In this document: positions 47,357 through 56,385 of the stretch, one piece after another | Numbering within the stretch: the stretch's first letter is position 1 | Layout: each line of letters begins with the position of its first letter | Assembly (NCBI RefSeq): GCF_021729155.1 | Contig: NZ_JAJQYA010000005.1 | Span: 124,001-188,000 of the forward strand | Direction of reading: 5' to 3' | Source of the DNA: Membranihabitans marinus | GTDB lineage: Bacteria > Bacteroidota > Bacteroidia > Chitinophagales > Saprospiraceae | Length of the DNA stretch: 64,000 nucleotides | The notes under the pieces: generated by a model | Told to the model about the DNA's origin: nothing | Databases searched by the model: none | The model's input: only the letters and a program-made list of their open reading frames with translations | Made by a program: the position numbers and the translations under genes

Positions 47357-47521
47357 TATGGAGATGGGAGGGCATGACTTGATTGGATTTGTTAGATGAG
47401 AATGGTCTGCGAAATTTATTTTAAGAGGCAGAAGAATGAAATAGCTGGGCTTGGGATATTTTGAATTTGAGGAATTTTGTTGCATTTTTAGTCGTCAATA
47501 TTAAAATATACTTGATTTAAA

Positions 47522-49108
47522 ATGCATTTTATGAGATTTTGTTGGCTTTTATTATTGTTGTCAATATTTTGGGTGGCGAGTTGTTCGGAATCCAGCGAGG
47601 AAAAGGCAGGACATAATGTGGTCTTTGTCTTGGTGGATGATCTGGGCTACAATGACTTGGGGTATATGGGGAGTCAATATTACGAGACGCCTCATATTGA
47701 TCAACTGGCAAAGTCCGGGATTGTGTTTACTCAAGCTTATGCCAATTCAAGGGTTTGCAGTCCCTCTCGAGTAAGTATTATGACTGGTCAATTTTCCGCT
47801 CGAACAGGAGTCACCGACTGGATTGGGGCGAAAAGTGGAGAGAAATGGCGGGAACACAAGCGAATCGATAAATTGCTGCCGGCTGATTATGTACATCAAT
47901 TGGATGCGGATTTGACGGTATTGCCTGAGGCAATGAAACAGGCTGGCTATAAAACATTTTTTGCGGGTAAATGGCATATGGGAGATGAAGGCTCTTATCC
48001 AGAAGACCATGGATTTGATATCAATAAAGGAGGATTTGAAAAAGGCAGTCCAATGGGGGGGTATTTTTCACCTTATAAAAATCCCAAATTGGAAAATGGA
48101 CCTAAGGGAGAAAATCTTACTATGAGATTGGCTCGTGAAACGGCAGATTTTATTCGAGAAAATAAAGATACTTCTTTTTTTGCCTATTTATCTTTTTACG
48201 CCGTCCACGGTCCGATCCAAACGACTCAAGAAAAATGGGCAAAATATAGAGATAAAGCAGTGAAAATGGGTGTGGCTGAAGACGGCTATACCATGGAGCG
48301 AGTCCTTCCCTATCGCAGTCATCAAGACAATCCCGTGTATGCCGGCTTGGTAGAATCCATGGATGATGCGGTTGGACTGGTAATGGGTGAGTTGAAAGCT
48401 TCTGGGCTAATGGACAATACCATTGTTGTCTTTACTTCTGACAATGGAGGGGTAGTGTCTGGCGACAGTTATTCGACCAATTTAAAGCCACTAAGAGGAG
48501 GTAAGGGCTATCAGTGGGAAGGAGGAATTCGCGTGCCCTTGATTATTTATGTCCCTGATGCCGTTGTTCAAAACAAAGTAATCGATACTCCGGTTGTCGG
48601 ATCTGATTTATATCCCACCATCTTGGATTTAGTGAATGCAGAATTAAAGCCAGATGTGCACAGGGATGGAAAAAGTTTAAAGTCGTTGATCTACGATGGA
48701 CATTGGGATGAGCGTCCTCTCATTTGGCATTATCCTCATTATGGCAATCAAGGAGGTGAGCCTAGTTCAATTATCCGTAAGGGCGATTGGAAGTTGATCC
48801 ATTATTATGAGGATGGTCGAAATGAATTGTATTCTATGGCCAATGATTTATTTGAAAACAACGATGTTTCTGCTGAAAATCCAGTCCTAGTGGAAGAGTT
48901 ATACGATGAGCTGCAATCGTATTTGGCTTCGGTTAAGGCTCGTTATCCAGTTCCAGATCCACTTTTTGATATAGAAGAAAGACGGCTTAGGAATGTCAAT
49001 ATCGAGGAGGTGTTACAACAAAGATTAGAGGATCTGCGCGTCCAGCGGTTGTCGGAAGATTATAGCCCCAATGCGGATTGGTGGGGAAGTGCAGAAGTTG
49101 AAGAGTAG
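47522..49108 (+). CDS. Arylsulfatase-like lipoprotein sulfatase
   Basis: This 528-residue S1-type sulfatase has a lipoprotein signal ending in VASC. The formylglycine site is C79-S-P-S-R83, the cysteine-type motif needing the anaerobic or FGE maturase, encoded elsewhere. Metal and substrate residues are seen in LVDDLGYNDLG, FAGKWHMG and FTSDNGG. It removes sulfate esters, typically from marine polysaccharides; the specific substrate is unknown. ATG 47522 or 47531 could start it. It is the last gene before hairpin cluster B. Confidence 0.94.
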   Translation: MHFMRFCWLLLLLSIFWVASCSESSEEKAGHNVVFVLVDDLGYNDLGYMGSQYYETPHIDQLAKSGIVFTQAYANSRVCSPSRVSIMTGQFSARTGVTDWIGAKSGEKWREHKRIDKLLPADYVHQLDADLTVLPEAMKQAGYKTFFAGKWHMGDEGSYPEDHGFDINKGGFEKGSPMGGYFSPYKNPKLENGPKGENLTMRLARETADFIRENKDTSFFAYLSFYAVHGPIQTTQEKWAKYRDKAVKMGVAEDGYTMERVLPYRSHQDNPVYAGLVESMDDAVGLVMGELKASGLMDNTIVVFTSDNGGVVSGDSYSTNLKPLRGGKGYQWEGGIRVPLIIYVPDAVVQNKVIDTPVVGSDLYPTILDLVNAELKPDVHRDGKSLKSLIYDGHWDERPLIWHYPHYGNQGGEPSSIIRKGDWKLIHYYEDGRNELYSMANDLFENNDVSAENPVLVEELYDELQSYLASVKARYPVPDPLFDIEERRLRNVNIEEVLQQRLEDLRVQRLSEDYSPNADWWGSAEVEE

Positions 49109-49140
49109 TTGTCGTTCTTGAATTGACGTGGATTGGATGA

Positions 49141-49270
49141 GGATGACTGAATGAAGCTCGAAGAGCCATTGACCGTAAATCGGTCAATGATGAAGATGAC
49201 CGAACAAAATGCGCAGCATCGTTGATCCTTAATGGATCAATGGCGAGGGAACCGGAGCCACTGGCTCCGG
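49141..49270 (-). repeat. Hairpin cluster B, modules B1 and B2 (minus orientation)
   Basis: Read on minus, B2 has hp0 at 49252-49270 (CCGGAGCCAGTGGCTCCGG), linker TTCCCTCGC, hp1 at 49222-49240 (arm TTGATCC, loop ATTAA), hp2 at 49209-49219 (ATGC/GCAT) and TTCGGTCATC (49195-49204). B1 follows with hp1 at 49167-49189 (arm CATTGACCG, loop ATTTA), hp2 at 49156-49166 (GCTC/GAGC) and TTCAGTCATCC (49141-49151). The order is the same as cluster A but with different stem sequences. Confidence 0.85.
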
Positions 49271-49361
49271 CGTGACTGCAATGTATTCGATAGTTTTTCA
49301 GCCACTGTGCTCCGGCGTGACTGCAATGTATTCGATAGTTTTTCAGCCACTGGCTCCGGCG
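49269..49361 (+). repeat. Tandem 44-45-bp repeat, two copies
   Basis: Units starting GGCGTGACTGCAATGTATTC at 49269 and 49314 are almost identical through TTCGATAGTTTTTCAGCCACTG, differing at one position (TG against G before CTCCGG), and a third GGCTCCGGCGTG closes the array. Degenerate copies recur at 49496-49543 and 49648-49690. Confidence 0.9.
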
Positions 49362-49406
49362 TGGTATTAATTAAAATCTATGACGGAAGACGCAAGGCCC
49401 ACCCAC

Positions 49407-49503
49407 CCACGACTCGGAGGTCGTGGTTCTCTCATCCAATCGACGTTAAGTCGATTGGGTACTTTGTACTGCATTCGGTCATGCCTCTACAAATTGGCGT
49501 GAC
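49407..49503 (+). repeat. Hairpin cluster B, module B3 (plus orientation)
   Basis: hp0 is at 49407-49426 (arms CCACGAC/GTCGTGG), then linker TTCTCTCAT, hp1 at 49436-49458 (arm CCAATCGAC, loop GTTAA), hp2 at 49459-49469 (GTAC/GTAC, loop TTT) and TTCGGTCATGCC (49474-49485). A possible hp3 pairs GTCATGCC (49478-49485 region) with GGCGTGAC (49496-49503), with one wobble. Same architecture as module A, with new stem sequences. Confidence 0.85.
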
Positions 49504-49543
49504 TGCCCCGTAATTCGATAGGTTTTCAGCCACTGGCTCCGGC
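49496..49543 (+). repeat. Third copy of the GGCGTGACTGC unit
   Basis: GGCGTGACTGC followed by TAATTCGATAGG and TTTTCAGCCACTGGCTCCGG, a diverged copy of the tandem unit at 49269. Confidence 0.75.
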
Positions 49544-49618
49544 TTGGCATGAATAAGTTTTATACTATATCCAGATTTCCACTGTGTTGCGACGAGACTT
49601 CATTAAAATATATGACAG

Positions 49619-49640
49619 GAGACGCAAGGCATTGCGTCTC
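49619..49640. repeat. Perfect 9-bp-arm palindrome
   Basis: GAGACGCAA and TTGCGTCTC flank a GGCA loop. Palindromes of the GAGACGCAA type are widespread in intergenic DNA of several phyla, from memory. It sits between degenerate copies of the 45-bp unit. Confidence 0.75.
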
Positions 49641-49647
49641 TACGTGA

Positions 49648-49690
49648 GGCGTGACTGCAACGTAATTCGATAGGTTTTTAGCCACTGCGC
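49648..49690 (+). repeat. Fourth copy of the GGCGTGACTGC unit
   Basis: GGCGTGACTGCAACGTAATTC, then GATAGGTTTTTAGCCACTGCGC: a diverged copy of the unit at 49269 with TTTTAGCC in place of TTTCAGCC. Confidence 0.7.
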
Positions 49691-49723
49691 TGCGACGAGA
49701 TTCCATAAAGTATAAACAAAATG

Positions 49724-49845
49724 GATTTGGCGGAATTTTTATTTTATTCGACATCTCATATACAGAGAAATCATTTGTTTTAATTTAATGATGTCATACA
49801 GGTTGTTTGTTTGTGCAAAAAGTGTGACAAATCCCTATGCATCAC
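49724..49845 (+). repeat. Conserved tail of hairpin cluster, copy B
   Basis: Starts GATTTGGCGGAATTTTT and ends GCAAAAAGTGTGACAAATCC (49815-49834), then TATGCATCACCG. It matches copy A (38776-38895) at both ends with nearly equal spacing and the same strand, and also follows a hairpin cluster. Confidence 0.8.
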
Positions 49846-50722
49846 CGTTCATGTTATCATTCAATTCACATCAATCTTTGATTTTAATGAAGACGACCAC
49901 TGCTCCATGTCTGGGTGAACTTATCAAGTATAAGTGTAATGGGTATTAAATATTGTGGTCAAATATTTAGTGAAAATGCCTATGGTTATATGGCCATTCT
50001 TATCAAACTCAGGCTATTGGAAATCAGTATTTTTGCTACTGAGTATAAGTTTGGTGTTTTACTTGTTGTGTTGTTGTTAGATTTTTCATTTTGAATTATC
50101 GGAAAAATTTAGTATTTTAAATTTGTTAAGCAACTATTAAGGAATGTCAAACGTTTTCTAAATGGAAGTATGGTTAATTGTAGTTCAATTGCGTCCTATT
50201 TCGTTTTGACGGTATATAATACCCAATGCATTTATTAATAAGGCGTTTTGATTTTTCTGTAATTAACTTGTATTATTCTGGAAATTTATTTTTCGTTTTC
50301 TGTAATTGATTCATGTTTAATAGTGAGAACATGAATGTTGATTTGAACGAAAAATTGTGCTTTATAAACCCTTCGTAGAAACAGTGATGGCCTGTCATCT
50401 ATAATATTGAGATGCACAGGAGGTGGATCTTGTGAGATGACTAGAGGAGTAGTCGGCAATCGTCAATAGCGTCGAATTGTCCTATGACGTCTTTCTGTAA
50501 AATTAATAGGAATAGTTTTTCGCCGACCATCCGTGATAGATTCTAAAGAGTACCCTATGATGATTTGATCTAGGAATAATAGACTCAGTTTTTTCAGTTT
50601 TAACCCCTTGTGATTTGTAATACAAACCATCTGTATGGATGTGAAGTCTTGGTGAACAGTTAAGGCACTGTGTTGATATATAGGTGGTTCATTATATCTA
50701 TCTGACTTATAAAATTAAAGTT
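49846..50722. other. Long intergenic stretch before susC
   Basis: About 880 nt with no credible gene. The left part is AT-rich; the part at about 50400-50560 is more mixed in composition and could be gene debris, but no protein was recognised. A small palindrome TTTGT-AAT-ACAAA (50614-50626) lies about 100 nt before the susC start and could be a regulatory site. Confidence 0.45.
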
Positions 50723-53700
50723 ATGAAAAAATGGATAACGATTTTAATTATGGTGGTGTTTTTGGTCTATGGAGCCCATGCACAACAGTTGGCATCGGGA
50801 ACGGTGTTGGACAATCTTGGTGAGCCATTAATAGGCGCCAATATACTGGCCAAGGGTAGTTCTATCGGAACGATAACTGATATTGATGGGCGATTTGAAT
50901 TTACTGTGCCCGACAATATTGAATTCTTGGTAATTAGTTATACGGGATACGAAGGAATGGAGGTAGCCATTGGAACGGATTTGAAAATAGAGTTGCTCGA
51001 AGGGGTAATGTTGCAGGAAGCAGTAGTGACTGCCTTGGGTATATCTAGAGATAGAGCCTCTCTGGGGTATTCGCAGCAGCAAGTCGGTGGTCAGGAGCTC
51101 AATAGAGTGCAGACCGGTAATTTTGTCAACAATTTGTCGGGCAAGGTGTCGGGAGTTCAGATTCGGACGAATAACAATTTTGGGGGGTCTACCAATATTG
51201 TAATACGGGGAAATTCTTCCTTGACTGGGGAAAATCAACCCCTCTTTGTGGTGGATGGAGTGCCGGTGGACAATTCCAATAGGAATCTAGCTTCTCAGGC
51301 AAAAGCCAAAACCGGTTATGATTATGGCAATGCGGCTTCCGATATCAATCCCAGTGATATAGAGACCATGAGTGTGCTCAAGGGGGCTGGAGCTACCGCA
51401 TTGTATGGATCAAGGGCTGCCAATGGTGTTGTCTTGATTACTACCAAAAAAGGAGCTAAAAATCAAGGTTTGGGGATTTCCGTATCATCATCCTTGACTT
51501 TTGGACAAATCGACAAGTCAACTTTTCTAGAATATCAAAATAAATATGGTGCCGGTTATGGACCAGATTATGGTAGTACGGGTTATTTTGAAGACATCGA
51601 TGTCAATAAGGACGGTGTATTGGATTTGGTGGTACCAGTTTATGATGATGCCAGTTATGGAGGAAAATTTGATCCCAATCTAAATGTCTATCAATGGGAG
51701 TCTTTTATTCCCGAATCACCTTTGTTTGGCCAGGCCTATCCTTATTTGGCGGCAAAAACAACTCCCGTCGATTTCTTTGAGACAGAAACCACAACATCTA
51801 ATAATATATCCCTTACTGGGGGAAATGATGCCGGAGCATTTCGACTATCATATACTCATTACAATACCAATGGTATATTGCCGAATAGTGAATTGGAAAA
51901 ACATACAGTGAGTTTCAATTCTTCCTATGATTTGGGGAATAAATTAACGGCGGCATTTAACGGTACATTTTCCAAGCAAGATGCACTCGGACGAAATTCT
52001 ACCGGATACAGTGACAATCTTATGTCGCAGTTTAGACAGTGGTGGCAAGTCAATGTAGATGTAGATGCACTGGAAAGATATTATCATTTGACCGGACGAA
52101 ATGTGACTTGGAATTCAGGTGCCCCATGGGATGGAGATTTTGCTCCACTGTATTGGGATAATCCCTATTGGACTAGATTTGAAAATTTTCAAACCGATGA
52201 GAGAAATCGGTTGATTGGATCGGTGAGTTTAACCTATGATGTTACAGATAAGATCAATATTATGGGACGATTCGGTATGGATAATTACGATGACTTAAGA
52301 GAGGAACGACGAGCTGTAGGGTCAACAGCTGCTGAATTTGGGGTCGAGCCCGATGGTATCAACCGAGAAGAAGTTCAAAGTGGATATCAGCGATATACCC
52401 TGTCTTATTTGGAGACCAATTTTGATTTAATAGGTACTTATGAAACCGACTTAAGTACGGATTTTTCATTAAAAACTTTGTTGGGATTAAATATTAGAAA
52501 ATCTACTGATGATCGCACGAGGGCATCTACGGCTGGTGGTTTAGTAGTACCGCATTTATATGCCTTGAGCAATTCACTGAATCCAAGCCCACTGCCAGAA
52601 GAAACCTTGAATGAAAAGCAAGTCAATGGTTACTATGCGTCAGTGTCATTGGGATATAAGGATTTCCTATTTCTCGATTTGACAGATCGGGTAGACATTT
52701 CATCTACTTTGCCTGTGGACAATAACACGTATAATTATTTTTCTATTTCATCGGGATTTGTATTCTCGCGATTGCTGCGTTTGGATTTCTTGAATTTTAG
52801 CAAATTGCGAGCCAGTTATGGTGAAGTGGGTAATGATGCACCTGCGCGAAGTATATTAGATACCTATCGCAAAAGCTCCAATTTTGGTACATCGTCTATT
52901 TTTTCACTGCCAGATACCAAGAACAATGCCGACTTGAAGCCTGAGCGGACAAAATCATTGGAATTTGGTCTGGAAATGGGGTTTTTAGACAATCGTTTGG
53001 GTTTTGACTTTTCGTGGTACAAAAACAATACCGTCGATCAAATACTGCCTGTAGCTACGTCGAAGACCACAGGTTATACTTATAAGTTTGTAAATGCAGG
53101 AGAGGTAGAAAATAAGGGGATCGAATTGATTTTGAATTTTAATGTCATTCGTTCTAAAGCCTTTAACTGGCATTCCAATATCAACTTTACCAAAAACGAC
53201 AGTAAGGTGTTGTCCTTGTTCGAAGGAGTGGATAATTTGGAGTTAGAAAGCTATCAAGGGGGTATTTCCATTAATGCTACCATCGGTCAGCCTTATGGGA
53301 CGATTCGAGGAACTGGATATAAATTGCTAGATGGTCAAAGAGTGGTCAATAGCAACGGTTATTATATTGCCGAGGCAGATCAAGTCATCGGAAATATGAA
53401 TCCAGACTGGATTGCTGGATGGTCAAATGCCTTTAGCTATAAGAATTTGTCATTGAACTTTTTAATTGATGTATCTCAGGGTGGAGATATTTATTCCTTG
53501 GATTTGCACTATGGCCAAGGGACGGGCTTACCGTATTATACTGCGGGCTTGAATGATTTGGGGAATCCCATTCGTGATCCTGTGGTAGAAGGTCAACCAG
53601 AAATTAGCGGTGGGATAATCTTTAAGGGCGTTAAGGAAGACGGTTCCGTCAATGATATTAGAGTGCCCGCTACCGAAACAGTAGAAGCTTATTACTGGGG

Positions 53701-53980
53701 GAATTCAGAAAGAAATCCTGGTCAAATGACGGTTTACGATGCTTCCTATGTGAAGTTGAGAGAGTTGGGTATCTCTTACGATTTGCCCGTGAGTAAAATT
53801 TCTAAGTATATAAGAGGAGCGACCATCTCATTGGTTGGGCGGAACTTGTGGATCATCGATAAAAATATTTTGTTTGCCGATCCCGAAACTGGATTGGGTG
53901 CTGGAAATGCACAGGGGTATTCTGCAGGGGCTTATCCTACAGTGAGATCTATGGGTTTGAGTTTGAAATTAGATTTATAA
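50723..53980 (+). CDS. SusC/RagA-family TonB-linked outer membrane transporter
   Basis: This 1085-residue transporter has a signal peptide ending AHAQ, a carboxypeptidase-regulatory-like domain (about 25-100, GTVLDNLGEPLIGANILAKG), a SusC-type plug (about 110-240, VDGVPVDNSN, LKGAGATALYGSRAANGVVL) and a barrel ending MGLSLKLDL. It has no STN domain, so it is not an obvious signal-transducing receptor. It pairs with the SusD gene 15 nt downstream for uptake of an oligosaccharide or other complex nutrient. ATG 50723 places the signal peptide correctly. Confidence 0.95.
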   Translation: MKKWITILIMVVFLVYGAHAQQLASGTVLDNLGEPLIGANILAKGSSIGTITDIDGRFEFTVPDNIEFLVISYTGYEGMEVAIGTDLKIELLEGVMLQEAVVTALGISRDRASLGYSQQQVGGQELNRVQTGNFVNNLSGKVSGVQIRTNNNFGGSTNIVIRGNSSLTGENQPLFVVDGVPVDNSNRNLASQAKAKTGYDYGNAASDINPSDIETMSVLKGAGATALYGSRAANGVVLITTKKGAKNQGLGISVSSSLTFGQIDKSTFLEYQNKYGAGYGPDYGSTGYFEDIDVNKDGVLDLVVPVYDDASYGGKFDPNLNVYQWESFIPESPLFGQAYPYLAAKTTPVDFFETETTTSNNISLTGGNDAGAFRLSYTHYNTNGILPNSELEKHTVSFNSSYDLGNKLTAAFNGTFSKQDALGRNSTGYSDNLMSQFRQWWQVNVDVDALERYYHLTGRNVTWNSGAPWDGDFAPLYWDNPYWTRFENFQTDERNRLIGSVSLTYDVTDKINIMGRFGMDNYDDLREERRAVGSTAAEFGVEPDGINREEVQSGYQRYTLSYLETNFDLIGTYETDLSTDFSLKTLLGLNIRKSTDDRTRASTAGGLVVPHLYALSNSLNPSPLPEETLNEKQVNGYYASVSLGYKDFLFLDLTDRVDISSTLPVDNNTYNYFSISSGFVFSRLLRLDFLNFSKLRASYGEVGNDAPARSILDTYRKSSNFGTSSIFSLPDTKNNADLKPERTKSLEFGLEMGFLDNRLGFDFSWYKNNTVDQILPVATSKTTGYTYKFVNAGEVENKGIELILNFNVIRSKAFNWHSNINFTKNDSKVLSLFEGVDNLELESYQGGISINATIGQPYGTIRGTGYKLLDGQRVVNSNGYYIAEADQVIGNMNPDWIAGWSNAFSYKNLSLNFLIDVSQGGDIYSLDLHYGQGTGLPYYTAGLNDLGNPIRDPVVEGQPEISGGIIFKGVKEDGSVNDIRVPATETVEAYYWGNSERNPGQMTVYDASYVKLRELGISYDLPVSKISKYIRGATISLVGRNLWIIDKNILFADPETGLGAGNAQGYSAGAYPTVRSMGLSLKLDL

Positions 53981-53995
53981 AATAATCATATTATT

Positions 53996-55435
53996 ATGAA
54001 AAATTATATTTTGTTTTTATTGTTGATTGGGTTTCTGGCATGCTCAACGGATAACTTTGAAGATTTGAACACCGATAAGAAAAATCCGAGTACCATTCCC
54101 GCAAATCCACTATTTACAAATGCAGCGGTGAATTTGGTGACTCAGATGTCGGAGTGCGAAGTCAATTACAATGTATTTAGGCTTTATGCTCAATATTGGT
54201 CACAGACTACTTATCCAGATGAAAGTCAGTACAATATGGTGACTAGAAATATCCCGGATAAAACCTTTGAAGTATTGTATGCCAATGTGTTGGTGGATTT
54301 GCAAGAGTGTGAGAAATTATTAAATCAAGAGGAGGTTGTGTTGTCTGGTGACGAAGAAGTAAGAGAAAATAAAATCGGCATTATTGGTATTTTGGAAGTA
54401 TTTACCTATGCTACTCTAGTAGATATATTTGGTGATGTACCTTATTCGGAAGCCTTACAAGAAGATATTATTCAGCCTAAATACGATAAAGGTGAAGATA
54501 TTTATACCGGTATTTTATTGGAGTTGGATGAATCCATTGCCAAGTTGAAAACGAATTTTACCTCTTTTGGAAGTGAAGATCCTATTTATGGAGGAGATGT
54601 AGAAAAATGGCTTGCATTGGCTTATTCCTTGAAATTGAAATTGGGAATGAGATTGGCTGACATGGACAGCGACAGGGCTAAGGCAATTGTGGAGTCTGCC
54701 TATGACAAGGTGTTTACAGATCCTTCCCAGAGTGCTTTAATGCAGTATTATTCAGCTTCCCCCAATACCAATCCACTGTATGAAAATTTGGTTCTCAGTG
54801 GTCGAAATGATTTTTTGCCAGCCAATACCATTGTAGATATTATGAACGATTTAAATGATCCGAGAAGAGCTCTCTATTATGATGTCAAATCAGGTACCGA
54901 TGAGTTTGTCGGTGGAGTATATGGCGAAGTAAATGCATATTCGCTATACAGTCATTTGGCGTCGGTATTTTTGCAGCCAACGCTTCCCGGTAATTTATTG
55001 GATTATACTGAAGTCCAGTTTTTACTGGCTGAGGCTGCAGCTCGGGGTTACAATGTTGGAGGTACAGCTAGTGAATACTACAATGAAGGGATAAAGGCGT
55101 CTATTTTGTTTTGGGGTGGAAGCCAAGAACAGGTAGATGATTACTTGGCGCAAACTAATGTGGCCTATGAGACTGCTGAAGGGGATTGGCGACAGAAAAT
55201 AGCGGTGCAAAAATGGATATCTTTATTCAATAATGGATTTGAGGGGTGGACAACATGGCGGATATTCGATTATCCCATATTCAATCCTCCATCGGGATTA
55301 ACCATTGATGATATTCCTAAGCGGATGATCTTCCCAGTAGAAGAAGCGACCTTAAACGGACCCAATGTCAAGGAAGCCGCCACTCGTTATAACAATGACA
55401 ATTATAGAGCGACGGTTTTTTGGGACATGAATTGA
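53996..55435 (+). CDS. SusD/RagB-family nutrient-binding lipoprotein (SusD-like_2 type)
   Basis: This 479-residue lipoprotein has the signal MKNYILFLLLIGFLAC. It starts with FEDLNTDKKNPSTIPANPLFTNAAV and contains ILEVFTYATLVDIFGDVPYSEAL and FLLAEAAARGYNVGG, as in the SusD-like_2 branch. It forms the lid on the preceding SusC barrel and binds the ligand at the cell surface. The ligand is not known. Terminated 26 nt after the stop. Confidence 0.93.
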   Translation: MKNYILFLLLIGFLACSTDNFEDLNTDKKNPSTIPANPLFTNAAVNLVTQMSECEVNYNVFRLYAQYWSQTTYPDESQYNMVTRNIPDKTFEVLYANVLVDLQECEKLLNQEEVVLSGDEEVRENKIGIIGILEVFTYATLVDIFGDVPYSEALQEDIIQPKYDKGEDIYTGILLELDESIAKLKTNFTSFGSEDPIYGGDVEKWLALAYSLKLKLGMRLADMDSDRAKAIVESAYDKVFTDPSQSALMQYYSASPNTNPLYENLVLSGRNDFLPANTIVDIMNDLNDPRRALYYDVKSGTDEFVGGVYGEVNAYSLYSHLASVFLQPTLPGNLLDYTEVQFLLAEAAARGYNVGGTASEYYNEGIKASILFWGGSQEQVDDYLAQTNVAYETAEGDWRQKIAVQKWISLFNNGFEGWTTWRIFDYPIFNPPSGLTIDDIPKRMIFPVEEATLNGPNVKEAATRYNNDNYRATVFWDMN

Positions 55436-55460
55436 AATGGCTTTAATCAAAGTGTCATAT

Positions 55461-55499
55461 AAAACCTCCTCCTGCGTTGGCTGCATGAGGGGGTTTTTT
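55461..55499 (+). terminator. Rho-independent terminator of the first susCD pair
   Basis: AAAACCTCCTC (from 55461) pairs with GAGGGGGTTTT with one G-T wobble around a 15-nt loop, and the 3' arm runs into TTTTTTG. A strong intrinsic terminator shape. Confidence 0.9.
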
Positions 55500-55526
55500 G
55501 TTTTAAGGATTTTTTTTCTAATTGAG

Positions 55527-55699
55527 TAATACGAATTACATTTTATAATGACGGTAAAGATTTTGAGAATATTTGAAGTTTGACGAGGCTAAAAACACAG
55601 GCATAGTAGTAGCTACGGCGAGTATTTTAAACGAAGTAAAACTTCAAGTAAATCGAAATATTACCGTCAATTATAAATGTAATTCGTATAATACGTATT
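55527..55699. mobile_element. MITE-like palindromic element
   Basis: A stretch of about 170 bp folds on itself along its whole length. The outer arms (about 55527-55581 and 55638-55699) share TACGAATTACA, TGACGGTAA and TTGAAGTTT in inverted form with small indels. The inner part (GACGAGGCTAAAAACACAGG against the complement of GCGAGTATTTTAAACGAAGT) also pairs around a TAGTAGC loop. It lies between the terminator and the 3' end of the sigma factor gene and reaches that gene's stop codon. No transposase is nearby. Confidence 0.75.
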
Positions 55700-56237
55700 A
55701 CAAACCTAGGATAAATGCTAGACAGATGATATATACGATATTGTCAGAAGGGAGGATGATATTTTTTTTTAAGGTCTTTAGTGCACTGACCATATGATTT
55801 TTAACGGTGTTTTTGGATAGGTGTAGTTTTTCTGCAATCATTTTGTTAGAGAGGCCTTCTTCTCTACTCATTCGGAAGATAATTTTTTGTTGAGGTGTTA
55901 ATTCATCCATTGCTTTTTGGAATTGGATCTCGTATTCCTTTGAAATGAGTTGGTCGTTGTGTTGTAATTGTTTGCCAGCGATATAGGTCCACATGTCTTG
56001 TTGCAGTTTTTCATCTTTTACTCGTTTTCTGAAGTGGTCGGCAACTTTATGGCTGGTGATTTGGAAAATAAAGGATTTAATGTTTTTTACTTTCTTTAGG
56101 TCCTTTTGGCAAAGAACTAAGAAGACATCTTGGACAATGTCATGAGCTAATTCTTCGGATTTGATATGTTTAAGTGCGAATCCGAATACTTGATGGCTAT
56201 AGTCATTATATAATTTAGCAACTAAATTATGTTTCAT
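55698..56237 (-). CDS. ECF sigma factor of the FecI/RpoE type
   Basis: This 179-residue sigma factor has region 2 in YNDYSHQVFGFALKHIKSEELAHDIVQDVF and FIFQITSHKVADHFRKR, and region 4 in LTPQQKIIFRMSREEGLSNKMIAEKLHLSKNTVKNHMVSALK. It is divergent from fecR (148 nt) and belongs to the Bacteroidota class that partners with a FecR anti-sigma factor and an STN-domain SusC. The C-terminus is hydrophobic (VYIICLAFILGL), which is unusual and lies next to the MITE-like element, so the end may have been altered by insertion. Confidence 0.92.
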   Translation of the reverse strand: MKHNLVAKLYNDYSHQVFGFALKHIKSEELAHDIVQDVFLVLCQKDLKKVKNIKSFIFQITSHKVADHFRKRVKDEKLQQDMWTYIAGKQLQHNDQLISKEYEIQFQKAMDELTPQQKIIFRMSREEGLSNKMIAEKLHLSKNTVKNHMVSALKTLKKNIILPSDNIVYIICLAFILGL

Positions 56238-56385
56238 TATATTCTTTGTTGTAGGTATAATATTTTGGCATTGATTGATTTGTAGGTTGATAATGTAAAG
56301 TAAATAAAAAAAAACTTAAAAAACAATTAGTCCTTTTTTGAGTTTTTGACGACTTGTTAGTATTCAATGAGCAAAAAACTAATGT

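Noticed and set aside
49232-49513. 93-residue open frame on plus in hairpin cluster B
   Set aside because: It runs through tandem repeats and palindromes and its residues repeat with the DNA unit; it has no protein-like pattern and no start context.
49269-49690. Possible CRISPR array
   Set aside because: Only two near-identical units lie in tandem with no unique spacers; the unit itself is 44-45 bp long and no cas genes are present.
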